DNA of 64,000 nucleotides from DATJFQ01 sp035495555 (GCA_035495555.1 DATJFQ010000109.1:1-64000), one strand, 5' to 3'; positions 40,261 through 49,019 are shown, counted from the first letter of the stretch. The notes: generated by a model not told the origin, from the sequence alone. Numbers and translations are program-made.

Positions 40261-41478
40261 TCAGGATGCCTTGCGATCGAGCTCCACGTACACGCGGCTC
40301 AACGAAGCCATCAACTCCTGGCGGACTTCGGTGTACCGCTCGTTGTCTACCTCACCGCTCCGGTGTTGCGCGTCGAGCGCCATCAGCGACGAAAACAACC
40401 GCTCGCGCTGCTGCTCGAGTGCGTTCCGCTGCGGCACCACGGCAGCGACCCGCGGACGGCGGACGGCGGCCCAGACGCCCCAGAGCAGCACGGCCGACGC
40501 GAGTGCCAGAGTCACGTTGCGCGGCCAGGTCGGCGCGTGCGGCAGCCCCGACAGGTTCAGCGTCACGACTCCACCTGCAGGAACCGCGGGGCCCTGCGCC
40601 ACGATGTACGACTGTCCGTTCGCCGCCATCTGACGCTGCTGCGCAATCTGCGGAGACGACATCCGCATCGCACCATTCGTCTGGACGGCTGCGGCCAGGT
40701 TGGTCAGCTGCACCGGCATCGTCTGCCGGATGCTCATGTCGGCGCCGGCAAACGGCAGCGTGTAACCGAACTGCAGCAGCGTCGTCCCCGGCGCGAAGGG
40801 ACCGTCCACCGTGACCCGATGGCCGCTGGCAATCGCGCCTTTCGGTGCGCCTTCGAGCAGCCCGAGGCCGATCGCTTCCGCGGGTACGTCGAAGGTGAGC
40901 GGCCCCGGGATCTTTACGGGCCGTCGCGCGGTGTTGAGGATTTGAAGAATGTTGAAGACGTTCAGACCGTCGTCACCGAGCTCGATCACAATCCGGCTCT
41001 GGTCGCCGAGGACCACCGTGCCGTCGATGGGGGGAGAGGCCGCGAGGCGGCGATCGTCTTCGGCCTTCTTCGCCATCTCCGGGTCGGTCGCTATCAGCGC
41101 AAGACGAATACCGCCGGCGGACGGCACTTCGAACTCCTGGGAAACCAGCGATTCCCCGGCCACCGTCGCATGCGCCTTGACCTGGTTGCCGGGCGTGAGC
41201 CCGCTGAACGTCGCCCGTCCCTGTGCGTCCGTGGTCGCCGTCCGGGGTGAGCCGGCGCCCGCCAGTTCGACGCTGACGCCTTGAAGCGGGTTGGTGACCG
41301 CCCCGCGCGCGACCCGAACCGTGACCGTCCCCACAGGAAGATCGCCCATCGGGAGCGGGACGCCGGACATTTTCTGCGCGTCGGGCATCTGCGCCCCGCT
41401 CGCGAACGGCTGCGCGACGGCGAGCCGCGCCGGCGCGACGAGCAGCGCGACTGTCAGCAGCGTTCTCCACACGTCCAT
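40261..41478 (-). CDS. Membrane-anchored protein with regulatory-like beta domain, in the ccm operon
   Basis: 405 residues from ATG 41478. Signal peptide LLTVALLVAPARLAVA. Residues about 40-110 look like a carboxypeptidase-regulatory-like module (TVRVARGAVTNPLQGVSVEL, TTDAQGRATFSGLTPG). A second beta domain of about 150 residues follows (SRIVIELGDDGLNVFNILQILN, FAPGTTLLQFGYTLPFAG). One membrane helix (TLALASAVLLWGVWAAV) leads to a helical cytosolic tail, LEQQRERLFSSLMALDAQHRSGEVD. The tail resembles the CcmI-type helical motif seen in the next upstream gene. Sitting 12 bp before ccmA, it may be an assembly factor for cytochromes. This is inferred. Confidence 0.65.
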   Translation of the reverse strand: MDVWRTLLTVALLVAPARLAVAQPFASGAQMPDAQKMSGVPLPMGDLPVGTVTVRVARGAVTNPLQGVSVELAGAGSPRTATTDAQGRATFSGLTPGNQVKAHATVAGESLVSQEFEVPSAGGIRLALIATDPEMAKKAEDDRRLAASPPIDGTVVLGDQSRIVIELGDDGLNVFNILQILNTARRPVKIPGPLTFDVPAEAIGLGLLEGAPKGAIASGHRVTVDGPFAPGTTLLQFGYTLPFAGADMSIRQTMPVQLTNLAAAVQTNGAMRMSSPQIAQQRQMAANGQSYIVAQGPAVPAGGVVTLNLSGLPHAPTWPRNVTLALASAVLLWGVWAAVRRPRVAAVVPQRNALEQQRERLFSSLMALDAQHRSGEVDNERYTEVRQELMASLSRVYVELDRKAS

Positions 41479-41528
41479 TCGCACGCGCTCACCCACAGAA
41501 CCGCGCACGCTCGCCCAGCGGCCCCTGC

Positions 41529-42209
41529 TCACGCCGCTCCCAGCCGCGAACCGCACGACTTGCAGAAGCGCGCGTCGGCATCGTTGCGTGTGCCGCAGGC
41601 ACACATCCCGGCGGCGCGCCGAGGCGCAGCCTTCGCCGTACGAGCGGCCAGTTCCCGTTCGATGATCGGTCGATAATCCGCGCCCTCGTCGAGCTGCTTC
41701 ATGATGCCGACCGCGCGAGTCCGGAGGCGCCGCGACATTTCCGCGAAGTCGTCGTTCGACAGTTTGCCCATCGCGCGATCGAACTCCAGTTCCTTGATCG
41801 AACGCAGTGTCAGCGCCTTTTCGCGTTCGAGATCCGCGCGCAGGCTGTCACTCAGCGGTTCGGTCGCGTCGACGACGCGCGACGACAGCGGGGCGACCGT
41901 GCGATAGCACGCAAAAGCCGCGGCGCCCGCAGCGCCGATCGTCAGGCTGATCAGCACGAGGTGCGCGGGCGCGTTCTGACGGGAGACGAGCACTGCCACC
42001 GTCGCCGCAATCAGCGACAGCAGCACGAAGAAATGCCAGGGCTGAAACGACGGCTCGCTCGGCGACTGCGCGTGATCGTTTTTCAGAGGCGATCGGCCGT
42101 TACGGGCGCCTTCCGGTCTGCTTCCGTGACGCACTCCTTCGGAGCTGCCGCGGTACTGCAGCCCGTCGGGGCTGGTTTCAGCGGCATCAGTCGAGATCGC
42201 GGAGCTCAT
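41529..42209 (-). CDS. CcmI-like helical segment plus zinc ribbon membrane protein
   Basis: 226 residues, overlapping ccmFH by 23 bp. Two membrane helices (HFFVLLSLIAATVAVLV; LVLISLTIGAAGAAAFACY) are followed by an amphipathic helix region, EREKALTLRSIKELEFDRAMGKLSNDDF, which strongly recalls the N-terminal cytosolic segment of CcmI/CycH proteins. The C-terminus is a zinc ribbon, CACGTRNDADARFCKSCG (C-x-C-x10-C-x2-C). No TPR domain is present, so this is not a complete CcmI. It may take the same position in the complex. The N-terminal 50 residues are low in complexity. Confidence 0.68.
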   Translation of the reverse strand: MSSAISTDAAETSPDGLQYRGSSEGVRHGSRPEGARNGRSPLKNDHAQSPSEPSFQPWHFFVLLSLIAATVAVLVSRQNAPAHLVLISLTIGAAGAAAFACYRTVAPLSSRVVDATEPLSDSLRADLEREKALTLRSIKELEFDRAMGKLSNDDFAEMSRRLRTRAVGIMKQLDEGADYRPIIERELAARTAKAAPRRAAGMCACGTRNDADARFCKSCGSRLGAA

Positions 42210-44661
42210 CCTCCAGCCTTTCCGCGAGCGCCTCCTGCTCGCCGGCGGCCATGCCCGTCACCGCGGACGGCTCCGCTTCGTCCTTCCGCGACCAGCGCCA
42301 CGCCGCGACGCCGAAGATCGATGCACCGGTTGCGCCCATGGCGTACGGCAGCAGCCACGCAAGCCGGTTGAATCCCTCGTCGGGAGGCGACGTGAGCACT
42401 TCCTCGCCGTACTCCGCCGTCATCGCCGCACGAACCTGATCGTGATTGAGCCCCTGCTCGACGTAGGCGTCGATCTTCGCGAGCATCTCGCGCCGCCCGT
42501 GGCAAGACACGCCCATCGGGCAGTCCGCCATCGGAGCGCGGCAGCCGCCGCACATGCACATCAGCTCGTGTTCGAGCTGGCGTTTCAGTTCGCTCCGTTG
42601 AACGGGCGCGACGGTCTGTGCCGAGTCCTGCGCGTGTGCCTGCGAGGGCATCAGCAGGAGCAGCAGCAATAAGCCCGTCGTTACCGCGCCTGCCGGCAGC
42701 TTCGCACCGGCGAACGCGAACGCGCGTTCCGGCAGGAGGGCAATACCCGTCCCGATGGCGAGGACGCCGAAGCCGAACCACACCCAGTCGACGAGCGGGT
42801 TGATCGTCACGGCATACGTCGCGGTCTGGGTCGAGACGTCGTATCCGGCGAGCACGATGTAGAGGTCTTCCGCCGGCGTGCGGCGAATCGCGACTTCGCT
42901 CGTCGGCTCCTGCTCGTGGCGATCGAAAAACCACTTTGCCGGATACATCGACGCGATCGGCTTTCCCTTGCGCAGGATCGTCACGTCGCCCGTGATCATC
43001 TGCTTCTGCTGATCGCTCGTGACCGTGATGGCGTTGTGCAGGATCGTGTAGCCGCCCACGGTGGCCTGTTGGCCTGGCTTCAGGAGCAATTGCTCGTCGT
43101 GCTTGTAGCCCTGCCCGGCGAAGCCAAGGAACATCAGGACGATGCCGAGGTGGACGATGTACCCGCCGTAGCGGCGGCGCGACCGGGCGACGAGGCCGAC
43201 GAGCGCCGTGAAACGATCGGTCCCGGTCGCCTCCTTGCGGACGTTCGCGCCGCGCACGAACTCCTGCAGAATGGTCACGCCGACGAAGGCACACAGCGCA
43301 AAGCACGTCAGCGACGCCCAGACGTGGATCCCGAGTGCGTACACGGCACCGCCGGTAACCGCGGCCGCAACGGCCGGCCACGTGAACTGCTCGAACAGAT
43401 TTCGAATCGTCGACTTCCGCCACGCGAGCAGCGGCGCGATCCCCGTGAGCAGCAGCAGTACGAGGCCGATCGGCAGCATCCACTTGTTGAAGAACGGCGG
43501 CCCGACCGTCAGCCGTTCTCCGGATATTGCCTCCGACAGCGTCGGGAACATCGTCGCGAACAGCACGAAAAACGCGCTGAAGAGCAGGATCCAGTTGTTG
43601 GCCAGGAACGCGGCCTCGCGCGACACCCAGGAATCCAGTTCATGCCGCGACTTCAGCAGCGGCAGCCGATAGATCACCAGGCCGAAACTGAAGACGAGGA
43701 TGACCACCATGAAGCCGCTGAACAGGGAGGCGAGCCAGCGGTCTTCGCCAAACGCGTGGACCGACTGGACCACGCCCGACCGCGTCATGAACGTCCCGAA
43801 GATCGTGAGGAAGAAGGTGACGATCACCAGCGTGACGTTCCAGACGCGCAGCATGCCGCGCCGCTCCTGAACCATGACGGAGTGCAGGAACGCCGTCGCC
43901 GTGAACCACGGCAGCAGCCCCGCGTTCTCGACCGGATCCCATCCCCAGAATCCGCCCCAGCCCAGCTCTTCGTACGCCCAGAGCATGCCCAACGTCAGCC
44001 CGAAGGTGAGGAACAGCCACCCGATCATCGTCCAGCGGCGCACGGCGCGCAGCCACGCATCGTCGAGGTGCCCGCTCGCGAGCGCTGCGATGCCGAACGC
44101 ATACGGAATCGTCATCGCGACGAACCCCGTGTAGAGCGACGGCGGGTGGATCGCCATGTAGAAGTTCTGGAGCAGCGGGTTGAGGCCGCGGCCTTCCACC
44201 GGCGCGGCCGTCAGGAACGTCGAAAACGGGTTGTTGTGCACCACCATGATGAAGATGAAGAACATCTCCGTGGCGGCGATGGTGGCGACAACGTAGGGAA
44301 TGAGTTCGCGATGGCGCTCGCGATTGGTCGCGATCGCGATGGTGCCGAAGACCGAGAGCAGGAACACCCAGAACATGATCGAACCGTCGAGACCGCCCCA
44401 GTACGACGCGATTTTGTAGGCGAGCGGCTGCGCCGAATCCGAATAGTGCTGGACGTATTTGATCGTGAAGTCGCCGGTGACGAACGCGTGGATGATGATG
44501 CAGGAGGCCACCGTCATCAGGGCTGCGGTGAGGTAGAACGCGCCGACGCCGCTCTCGACGAGCCGGCGTGATCGCCGGCGCGCGCCGGCAATGGACGCCG
44601 CAATCGCATACGCGGCAGCGACGAAGGTGGCCAGCAGGATGAACGTGCCGAGCGAGGCCAC
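42187..44661 (-). CDS. ccmF: CcmF heme lyase fused to a CcmH-like thiol domain
   Basis: 824 residues. Residues 1 to about 680 are CcmF: IIIHAFVTGDFTIKYV, YWGGLDGSIMFWVFLLS, MAIHPPSLYTGF (heme His), LGWGGFWGWDPVENAGLLPWF (WWD domain), FLTIFGTFMTRSGVVQSVHAF, and a periplasmic domain near QQKQMITGDVTI. After a signal-like stretch (AGAVTTGLLLLLLLMPSQAHAQ), residues about 683-824 form a CcmH-like domain with CMCGGC at 702-707, more cysteines at 714 and 720, then DAYVEQGLNHDQVRAAMTAEYGEEVLTSPP, here partly quoted, and a membrane anchor. CcmF attaches heme to apocytochrome, while CcmH holds the reduced CxxCH. Fusion and cysteine pattern are unusual. Confidence 0.88.
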   Translation of the reverse strand: MASLGTFILLATFVAAAYAIAASIAGARRRSRRLVESGVGAFYLTAALMTVASCIIIHAFVTGDFTIKYVQHYSDSAQPLAYKIASYWGGLDGSIMFWVFLLSVFGTIAIATNRERHRELIPYVVATIAATEMFFIFIMVVHNNPFSTFLTAAPVEGRGLNPLLQNFYMAIHPPSLYTGFVAMTIPYAFGIAALASGHLDDAWLRAVRRWTMIGWLFLTFGLTLGMLWAYEELGWGGFWGWDPVENAGLLPWFTATAFLHSVMVQERRGMLRVWNVTLVIVTFFLTIFGTFMTRSGVVQSVHAFGEDRWLASLFSGFMVVILVFSFGLVIYRLPLLKSRHELDSWVSREAAFLANNWILLFSAFFVLFATMFPTLSEAISGERLTVGPPFFNKWMLPIGLVLLLLTGIAPLLAWRKSTIRNLFEQFTWPAVAAAVTGGAVYALGIHVWASLTCFALCAFVGVTILQEFVRGANVRKEATGTDRFTALVGLVARSRRRYGGYIVHLGIVLMFLGFAGQGYKHDEQLLLKPGQQATVGGYTILHNAITVTSDQQKQMITGDVTILRKGKPIASMYPAKWFFDRHEQEPTSEVAIRRTPAEDLYIVLAGYDVSTQTATYAVTINPLVDWVWFGFGVLAIGTGIALLPERAFAFAGAKLPAGAVTTGLLLLLLLMPSQAHAQDSAQTVAPVQRSELKRQLEHELMCMCGGCRAPMADCPMGVSCHGRREMLAKIDAYVEQGLNHDQVRAAMTAEYGEEVLTSPPDEGFNRLAWLLPYAMGATGASIFGVAAWRWSRKDEAEPSAVTGMAAGEQEALAERLEDELRDLD

Positions 44662-44662
44662 G

Positions 44663-45082
44663 TCAGCTTCCCGACTTTCCGGTGGCGGTGGACGCCGGGT
44701 TGTACTTCGACGGACACTTCGCCATCACGCCGTTCGGTTCGACCGCGAACCCGTCCGGCCCGAGCTTTCCTTTCAGCACCACTTCCGCCCCGTCCTTGAA
44801 GGTGTCGGGAACGACGCCGGTGTAGCGGGCCGATACGATCTTGCCGTTGCTCTGCACCTCGAACTTGTAGTCGAGCGTGTTCGGCCGCTGCATCAGCGAG
44901 CCGTCGACGATGAACCCGTGCAGCTGGAGATGTTTCCCCTGCCACGCCTGCGGGTTCGCCATCACCTCGTCGACGTGCTTGTAGTACTCGGTGCCCTCGC
45001 TCAGGGTCGTGTACATCAACCCGACGATCGCGAGGGCGATGACGAGAAAGGTCGTTCCGATTTTGACGGTCTTGGCGGACAT
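44663..45082 (-). CDS. ccmE: Heme chaperone CcmE with C-x3-Y heme site
   Basis: 139 residues. One N-terminal membrane anchor (TTFLVIALAIVGLMYTTL), then the OB-fold: YYKHVDEVMANPQAWQGKHLQLHG, FEVQSNGKIVSARYTGVVPDTFKDG, VVLKGKLG. The usual H-D-E-N-Y heme-binding site near the C-terminus is replaced by CPSKY, with C123 and Y127. It carries heme from CcmC to CcmF in the periplasm. The Cys version is known from some anaerobic bacteria and archaea, where Cys binds heme covalently. It is 1 bp from ccmFH. Confidence 0.9.
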   Translation of the reverse strand: MSAKTVKIGTTFLVIALAIVGLMYTTLSEGTEYYKHVDEVMANPQAWQGKHLQLHGFIVDGSLMQRPNTLDYKFEVQSNGKIVSARYTGVVPDTFKDGAEVVLKGKLGPDGFAVEPNGVMAKCPSKYNPASTATGKSGS

Positions 45083-45086
45083 GACG

Positions 45087-45641
45087 TCAGGACATCCTTT
45101 TCAACATCTGATGCACGGTGGCGACGGGAAGCCCCACCACGTTGGACCACGAGCCCTCGATCCAGTCGATGAACCGCGAGGCGCGCCCCTGAATCGCGTA
45201 GGCGCCGGCCTTTCCTTCCGGCTCACCGGTGTTTACATACCATTGGATGTCGTCGATGCCGATTGGCAACAGCCGCACCCGCGTGCGGACGACGTCCTCG
45301 AGGCGGCCGGTGTCGCCAATCATCACCACGCCGGTGTACACCTCATGCACGGCGCCCGATAAGCGCGTGAGCATCCGGACCGCATCGGCGCGCCCTTCCG
45401 GTTTCCCGAGGATTTCGCCCCCTGCCACGACGGTCGTGTCCGCGCCGAGCACCACATTCCCGCTCGGGCGCGCGACGGCTTCGGCTTTCGCGCGCGCGAC
45501 GCGGAGCACGTAAGAATCGGGCGCTTCGCCGGGCAGCGTCGATTCGTCGACGTCCGCCGTCTGAACGGTAAACGTAAATCCAGCTGTGTCCAACAGTTCG
45601 GCGCGTCGCGGTGAGGCCGACGCGAGGATCAGCGACACCAC
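45087..45641 (-). CDS. maf: Maf-like nucleoside triphosphate pyrophosphatase
   Basis: 184 residues. The hallmark ILASASPRRAELLDTAG is at the N-terminus, then DESTLPGEAPDSYVLRVARAKAEAV (E and K in the active site), VLGADTTVVAGGEILGKP (the catalytic D) and GEPEGKAGAYAIQGRASRFI. Maf proteins hydrolyse dTTP, UTP and modified nucleotides, helping to keep them out of nucleic acids. It is enclosed between coxB (1 bp gap) and ccmE (4 bp), so its presence in a respiratory operon is positional only. Confidence 0.92.
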   Translation of the reverse strand: MVSLILASASPRRAELLDTAGFTFTVQTADVDESTLPGEAPDSYVLRVARAKAEAVARPSGNVVLGADTTVVAGGEILGKPEGRADAVRMLTRLSGAVHEVYTGVVMIGDTGRLEDVVRTRVRLLPIGIDDIQWYVNTGEPEGKAGAYAIQGRASRFIDWIEGSWSNVVGLPVATVHQMLKRMS

Positions 45642-45642
45642 G

Positions 45643-46437
45643 TCATTCTATCGCGGGCGCGCCGGGGACGTGTGGTCCTATCGCGGCGCGCGGCGTGGGA
45701 CTCTGTTCGCGCAGGAACCGCGCGAACTCATCCGCGCTGACGCTCCGGTAGAAACCCCGCATCCGGAAGTGCCCGAGGCCGCAGAGCTGCGAACAATTGA
45801 TCTCCCATTGCACGCCGTTCGGGGTCGCGACGGTCGGGTAAAACCATACGGGAATCATCATCCCGGGGATGGCGTCCTGCTTCACCCGCATTTCCGGCAG
45901 GCTGAAGCTGTGGATCACGTCCTTCGACGACAGCTGCACGATGACCGGACGCCCGAGCGGGAACTCGAGGTCGTTGATCGTGGTGACGTCATCCTGCGCT
46001 GCCGGATCCGACCGGTCGAGCCCCAGGGGATTCTCCGGGCTGATGAGCGACGTGGCCGTACGGCCGAACTTCCCATCGGCCCCGGGATAGTGGACGTTCC
46101 ACGCGAACTGCTCGGCGACGACGCGGACGATCGTGGCGCCAGCCGGCGCCGGGAAATCCGACACTCTCGAGGCCCACAACGGGATTGCCGTGAAGAACAG
46201 TTCCCACAGTTCGACCACCGCTATGCCCCCGACCACGATCCACGCGACCGCCGCCGGTACCCCGCCGCGGCGAGCCCGCGGATGTGCGCGCCGGTTGAAG
46301 CGCGCCAGGCAATAGAGGAAAAACAGGCCGAAGCCGACGGCGAGCACCACGATGAGCCAGTGCACACCCACGATGAGCCCGTCCACGGCCTGTGCATGCC
46401 GTGATGCCTCTATCGGAAGGCCCAGAAACGCGCGCAC
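45643..46437 (-). CDS. coxB: Cytochrome c oxidase subunit II
   Basis: 264 residues from GTG 46437, with GGAG 5 nt before it. Two membrane helices (GVHWLIVVLAVGFGLFFLYCLA; AAVAWIVVGGIAVVELWELFF), then the cupredoxin domain. FAWNVHYPG is the W-x-x-x-Y-P-G-like strand. The CuA ligands are C215, C219, H223 and M226 in CSQLCGLGHFRM, plus the upstream His in KDVIHSFSLPEMRVKQD. No fused cytochrome c domain follows. Membrane complex IV electron entry. The extra insertion between strands (GKFGRTATSLISPENP) is moderate. Confidence 0.93.
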   Translation of the reverse strand: MRAFLGLPIEASRHAQAVDGLIVGVHWLIVVLAVGFGLFFLYCLARFNRRAHPRARRGGVPAAVAWIVVGGIAVVELWELFFTAIPLWASRVSDFPAPAGATIVRVVAEQFAWNVHYPGADGKFGRTATSLISPENPLGLDRSDPAAQDDVTTINDLEFPLGRPVIVQLSSKDVIHSFSLPEMRVKQDAIPGMMIPVWFYPTVATPNGVQWEINCSQLCGLGHFRMRGFYRSVSADEFARFLREQSPTPRAAIGPHVPGAPAIE

Positions 46438-46439
46438 GT

Positions 46440-46607
46440 CTACTCCGCCGCCGCGCGGCTGCGTTGCGCGATGACGTACGCGCCTGCCGCGATAGCCGCC
46501 AGGACGCATACCGTTACCGCAAGCAGCACCAGTACGCCCGCGTTCATTCCAACCGCCAGCCGCGAATCGCTGGCGCCCATGCACACGACACACGCGATCA
46601 CAGCCAT
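46440..46607 (-). CDS. Small membrane protein between oxidase subunits III and II
   Basis: 55 residues from ATG 46607, ending 2 bp before coxB. MAVIACVVCMGASDSR at the N-terminus holds a C-x-x-C pair, followed by one membrane helix (GVLVLLAVTVCVLAAIAAGAYV) and a basic tail. No family was recognised. Operon position suggests an accessory subunit or assembly factor of the oxidase. Confidence 0.68.
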   Translation of the reverse strand: MAVIACVVCMGASDSRLAVGMNAGVLVLLAVTVCVLAAIAAGAYVIAQRSRAAAE

Positions 46608-46644
46608 CTCGTTCCCGTCACGGGAGGCCTCAGGATCTGGCTCC

Positions 46645-47235
46645 TCAAAGCAGGTACACCGTCAGGAACACCAGAATCCACACAATATCGACGAATTGCC
46701 AGTAAATGCTCAGGCCTGCGGCGCGATGCGTGAATCGAACGGGCTGGGTGCGCCGCATCGACGCGCCTGGGCCGATCAGGTACGCGAGCACGATCAGACC
46801 GCCGATGACGTGGAGCGCGTGCAGCCCGGTCAGCGTGTAGTAGATGGCGAAGAAGTTGTTGGTCGAGGGCAACTCTCCGGCGAGCACGTGCTCCCGATAT
46901 TCGTACGCTTTGATCACCAGGAACACCAGGCCGAGCACCCACGTAATCGCCAGTTCGCGCCGGCCGCGGCGCCATTGCGCGTGCCGGAGCGATCGGACGG
47001 CAAGCGCCATGACGATGCTGGATGCGATCAGCACGAACGTGTTCACGCCGCCGAGCGTGACCGCGAGATGGCGCGAGCCGGAGGGCCACGCGTCAGCGCC
47101 CGTCCGGAGCAGCGCGTATCCTGAGAAGAGCGCGCCGAAGAGCATCACCTCCGAGGCGATGAACAGCCACACCCCGAGCTGCGCGTTGTACAACCCCGTG
47201 TCGGTCCGCGGCTCGATCGTGTATGGAACGTCCAC
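46645..47235 (-). CDS. coxC: Cytochrome c oxidase subunit III
   Basis: 196 residues from GTG 47235, 2 bp after the coxA stop. Five membrane segments, starting with LGVWLFIASEVMLFGALFSGY, which contains the family Glu. Then LGLVFLVIKAYEYREHV, YYTLTGLHALHVIGGLIVLAY and a final WQFVDIVWILVFLTVYLL segment. This is the short five-helix version of subunit III typical of caa3/ba-type oxidases. It is part of the terminal oxidase of the aerobic chain. Confidence 0.93.
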   Translation of the reverse strand: MDVPYTIEPRTDTGLYNAQLGVWLFIASEVMLFGALFSGYALLRTGADAWPSGSRHLAVTLGGVNTFVLIASSIVMALAVRSLRHAQWRRGRRELAITWVLGLVFLVIKAYEYREHVLAGELPSTNNFFAIYYTLTGLHALHVIGGLIVLAYLIGPGASMRRTQPVRFTHRAAGLSIYWQFVDIVWILVFLTVYLL

Positions 47236-47237
47236 GG

Positions 47238-48965
47238 CTATATCTCGTCGCGCGCGAACTGCGGGGTGAAATCCAGGCGGGCGCCGGGCGCACTGTAATC
47301 GTACGGGCCGCGATACGCGATCGGCGGCGACGCAAAGTTGCCGTGCGCCGGCGGCGACGCCGAGGCCCACTCGAGCGTGGTCGCCTCCCAGGGGTTCTCT
47401 TCGGCGCGGCTCCCCCGCCACGCGCTCCAGAACACGTTCACGATGAAGAGCACCTGAAAAATCCCCATCACCCACGCGGCGCGGCTGATGAGCAGGTGAA
47501 GACCGACGACGTTCCTGTCGAGCGTGTATTGCAGGCCGCCGTCGTAGAGCCGGCGGTTCATACCCGCGAGTCCTTGAACGAACATCGGCATGAAAATCAG
47601 GTTCATGCACACGAACGTCCCGGCGAAATGCAGCCAGCCGAGCGGCCCGTTCATGCGCCGGCCGGTGACTTTCGGAAACCAGTGATACACGCCGGCGAAC
47701 AGCGCGAAAATCGTCCCCGGCGCCACGATGTAATGGAAGTGCGCGACGACGTAGTACGTGTCGTGCAGGTGCAGCCCGGCCGGTGCCAGGCCGAGCGGCA
47801 GCCCGGTCAGCCCGCCGATCCCGAACATCGGCAGGAACGCGAGCGCGAAGAGCATCGGCGTCGTGAAGCGAATCGACGCGCCCCAGAGCGACAGGAACAG
47901 GCACGTGAGGATCACCACCGATGGAATCGAGATGAGAATCGTCGTCGTCTGGAAAAACGAACTCATCGTCGTGCCCATGCCGGTGATGAACATGTGGTGC
48001 GCCCAGACGATCAGCGACATGAACCCGATCGCCACGGAGGAGTGCACGAGCGCGCGATAGCCGAAGAGCGGCTTCCGCGTGTTCACGGCGATGATCTCGG
48101 CCACGATGCCCATCGCCGGCAGGATCAATACGTAGACCTCCGGGTGCGCCAGAAACCAGAAGAGGTGCTGCCACAGCAACGGATTCCCGCCGCCGGCGTT
48201 GTGCAGCACGCGGCCGCTGACGACGAGCCCGGACGGCAGGAAGAAGCTCGTGCCCGCCAGCCTGTCCATCAGCTGAAAGATCGCGGCGCCTTCGAGCGGC
48301 GGAAACGCGAGCAGGAGCAGAAAGCTCGTCACGAGCTGTGACCACACGAAAAACGGCAGGCGCGAGAATGTCAGCCCGGGCGCACGAAGCTGCACGATCG
48401 TCGTGATGAAGTTCACCGACCCGAGCAGCGATGACGTGATGAGGCACAGCATGCCCACGAGCCACCACGTCTGACCGCCCTGATTGACAATGGCGAGCGG
48501 CGGGTACGAGGTCCATCCCGATTGCGGCGCGCCGCCGGGCAGGAAGAAGCTCGCGAGCATCAGCACGCCGCCCGCGAGATACCACCAGTAGCTCGCCAGA
48601 TTCAGTTTCGGGAACGCCATGTCCGCCGCGCCAATCTGCAGCGGCACGAGATAGTTCCCGAACCCGCCGACGGCAAGCGGGACGATGCCGAGGAACACCA
48701 TGATGGTGCCGTGCATCGCGGTGAGCGCGTTGTAGAACTCGGGGAGGATGATGCCCTGCGGCGCGCGCGCGCCCAGCCACGGCCCCACGACAGGGACGGG
48801 CAGCCCCGGATGCGCGAGCTGCCAGCGCATGATCATGACCAGCGTGAAGCCGATCAGGAGGAAGACGAGCGCCGTCAGCGCGTACTGAAGGCCGACGACC
48901 TTGTGGTCCTGCGAGAACACGTACGAGCGCCAGAACGCGGGGCGCGCTTCGCTGCCGGATTTCAT
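47238..48965 (-). CDS. coxA: Cytochrome c oxidase subunit I
   Basis: 575 residues from ATG 48965. Twelve membrane helices. Heme a/a3 and CuB ligands are in place: ALTAMHGTIMVF (His), FWFLAHPEVYVLILPAMG (CuB His with the proton-path Glu and cross-linked Tyr of HPEVY), VWAHHMFITGM (two CuB His), and HDTYYVVAHFHYIV (heme ligands). This is an A-type heme-copper oxidase that reduces O2 and pumps protons. The operon order coxA-coxC-orf-coxB is not the usual coxB-coxA-coxC. No Sco or Cox11-like assembly gene is in the window. Confidence 0.95.
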   Translation of the reverse strand: MKSGSEARPAFWRSYVFSQDHKVVGLQYALTALVFLLIGFTLVMIMRWQLAHPGLPVPVVGPWLGARAPQGIILPEFYNALTAMHGTIMVFLGIVPLAVGGFGNYLVPLQIGAADMAFPKLNLASYWWYLAGGVLMLASFFLPGGAPQSGWTSYPPLAIVNQGGQTWWLVGMLCLITSSLLGSVNFITTIVQLRAPGLTFSRLPFFVWSQLVTSFLLLLAFPPLEGAAIFQLMDRLAGTSFFLPSGLVVSGRVLHNAGGGNPLLWQHLFWFLAHPEVYVLILPAMGIVAEIIAVNTRKPLFGYRALVHSSVAIGFMSLIVWAHHMFITGMGTTMSSFFQTTTILISIPSVVILTCLFLSLWGASIRFTTPMLFALAFLPMFGIGGLTGLPLGLAPAGLHLHDTYYVVAHFHYIVAPGTIFALFAGVYHWFPKVTGRRMNGPLGWLHFAGTFVCMNLIFMPMFVQGLAGMNRRLYDGGLQYTLDRNVVGLHLLISRAAWVMGIFQVLFIVNVFWSAWRGSRAEENPWEATTLEWASASPPAHGNFASPPIAYRGPYDYSAPGARLDFTPQFARDEI

Positions 48966-49019
48966 GGAAGACCGCGGCCGGATCTTAACGCGCGCCGAGC
49001 CACCCGGCACACGGCCGCT

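Noticed and set aside
42916..44571. 551-codon plus-strand frame opposite ccmFH
   Set aside because: The composition (R, H, E, Q-rich, no hydrophobic core) is that of an antisense shadow. CcmF motifs on the other strand are complete.
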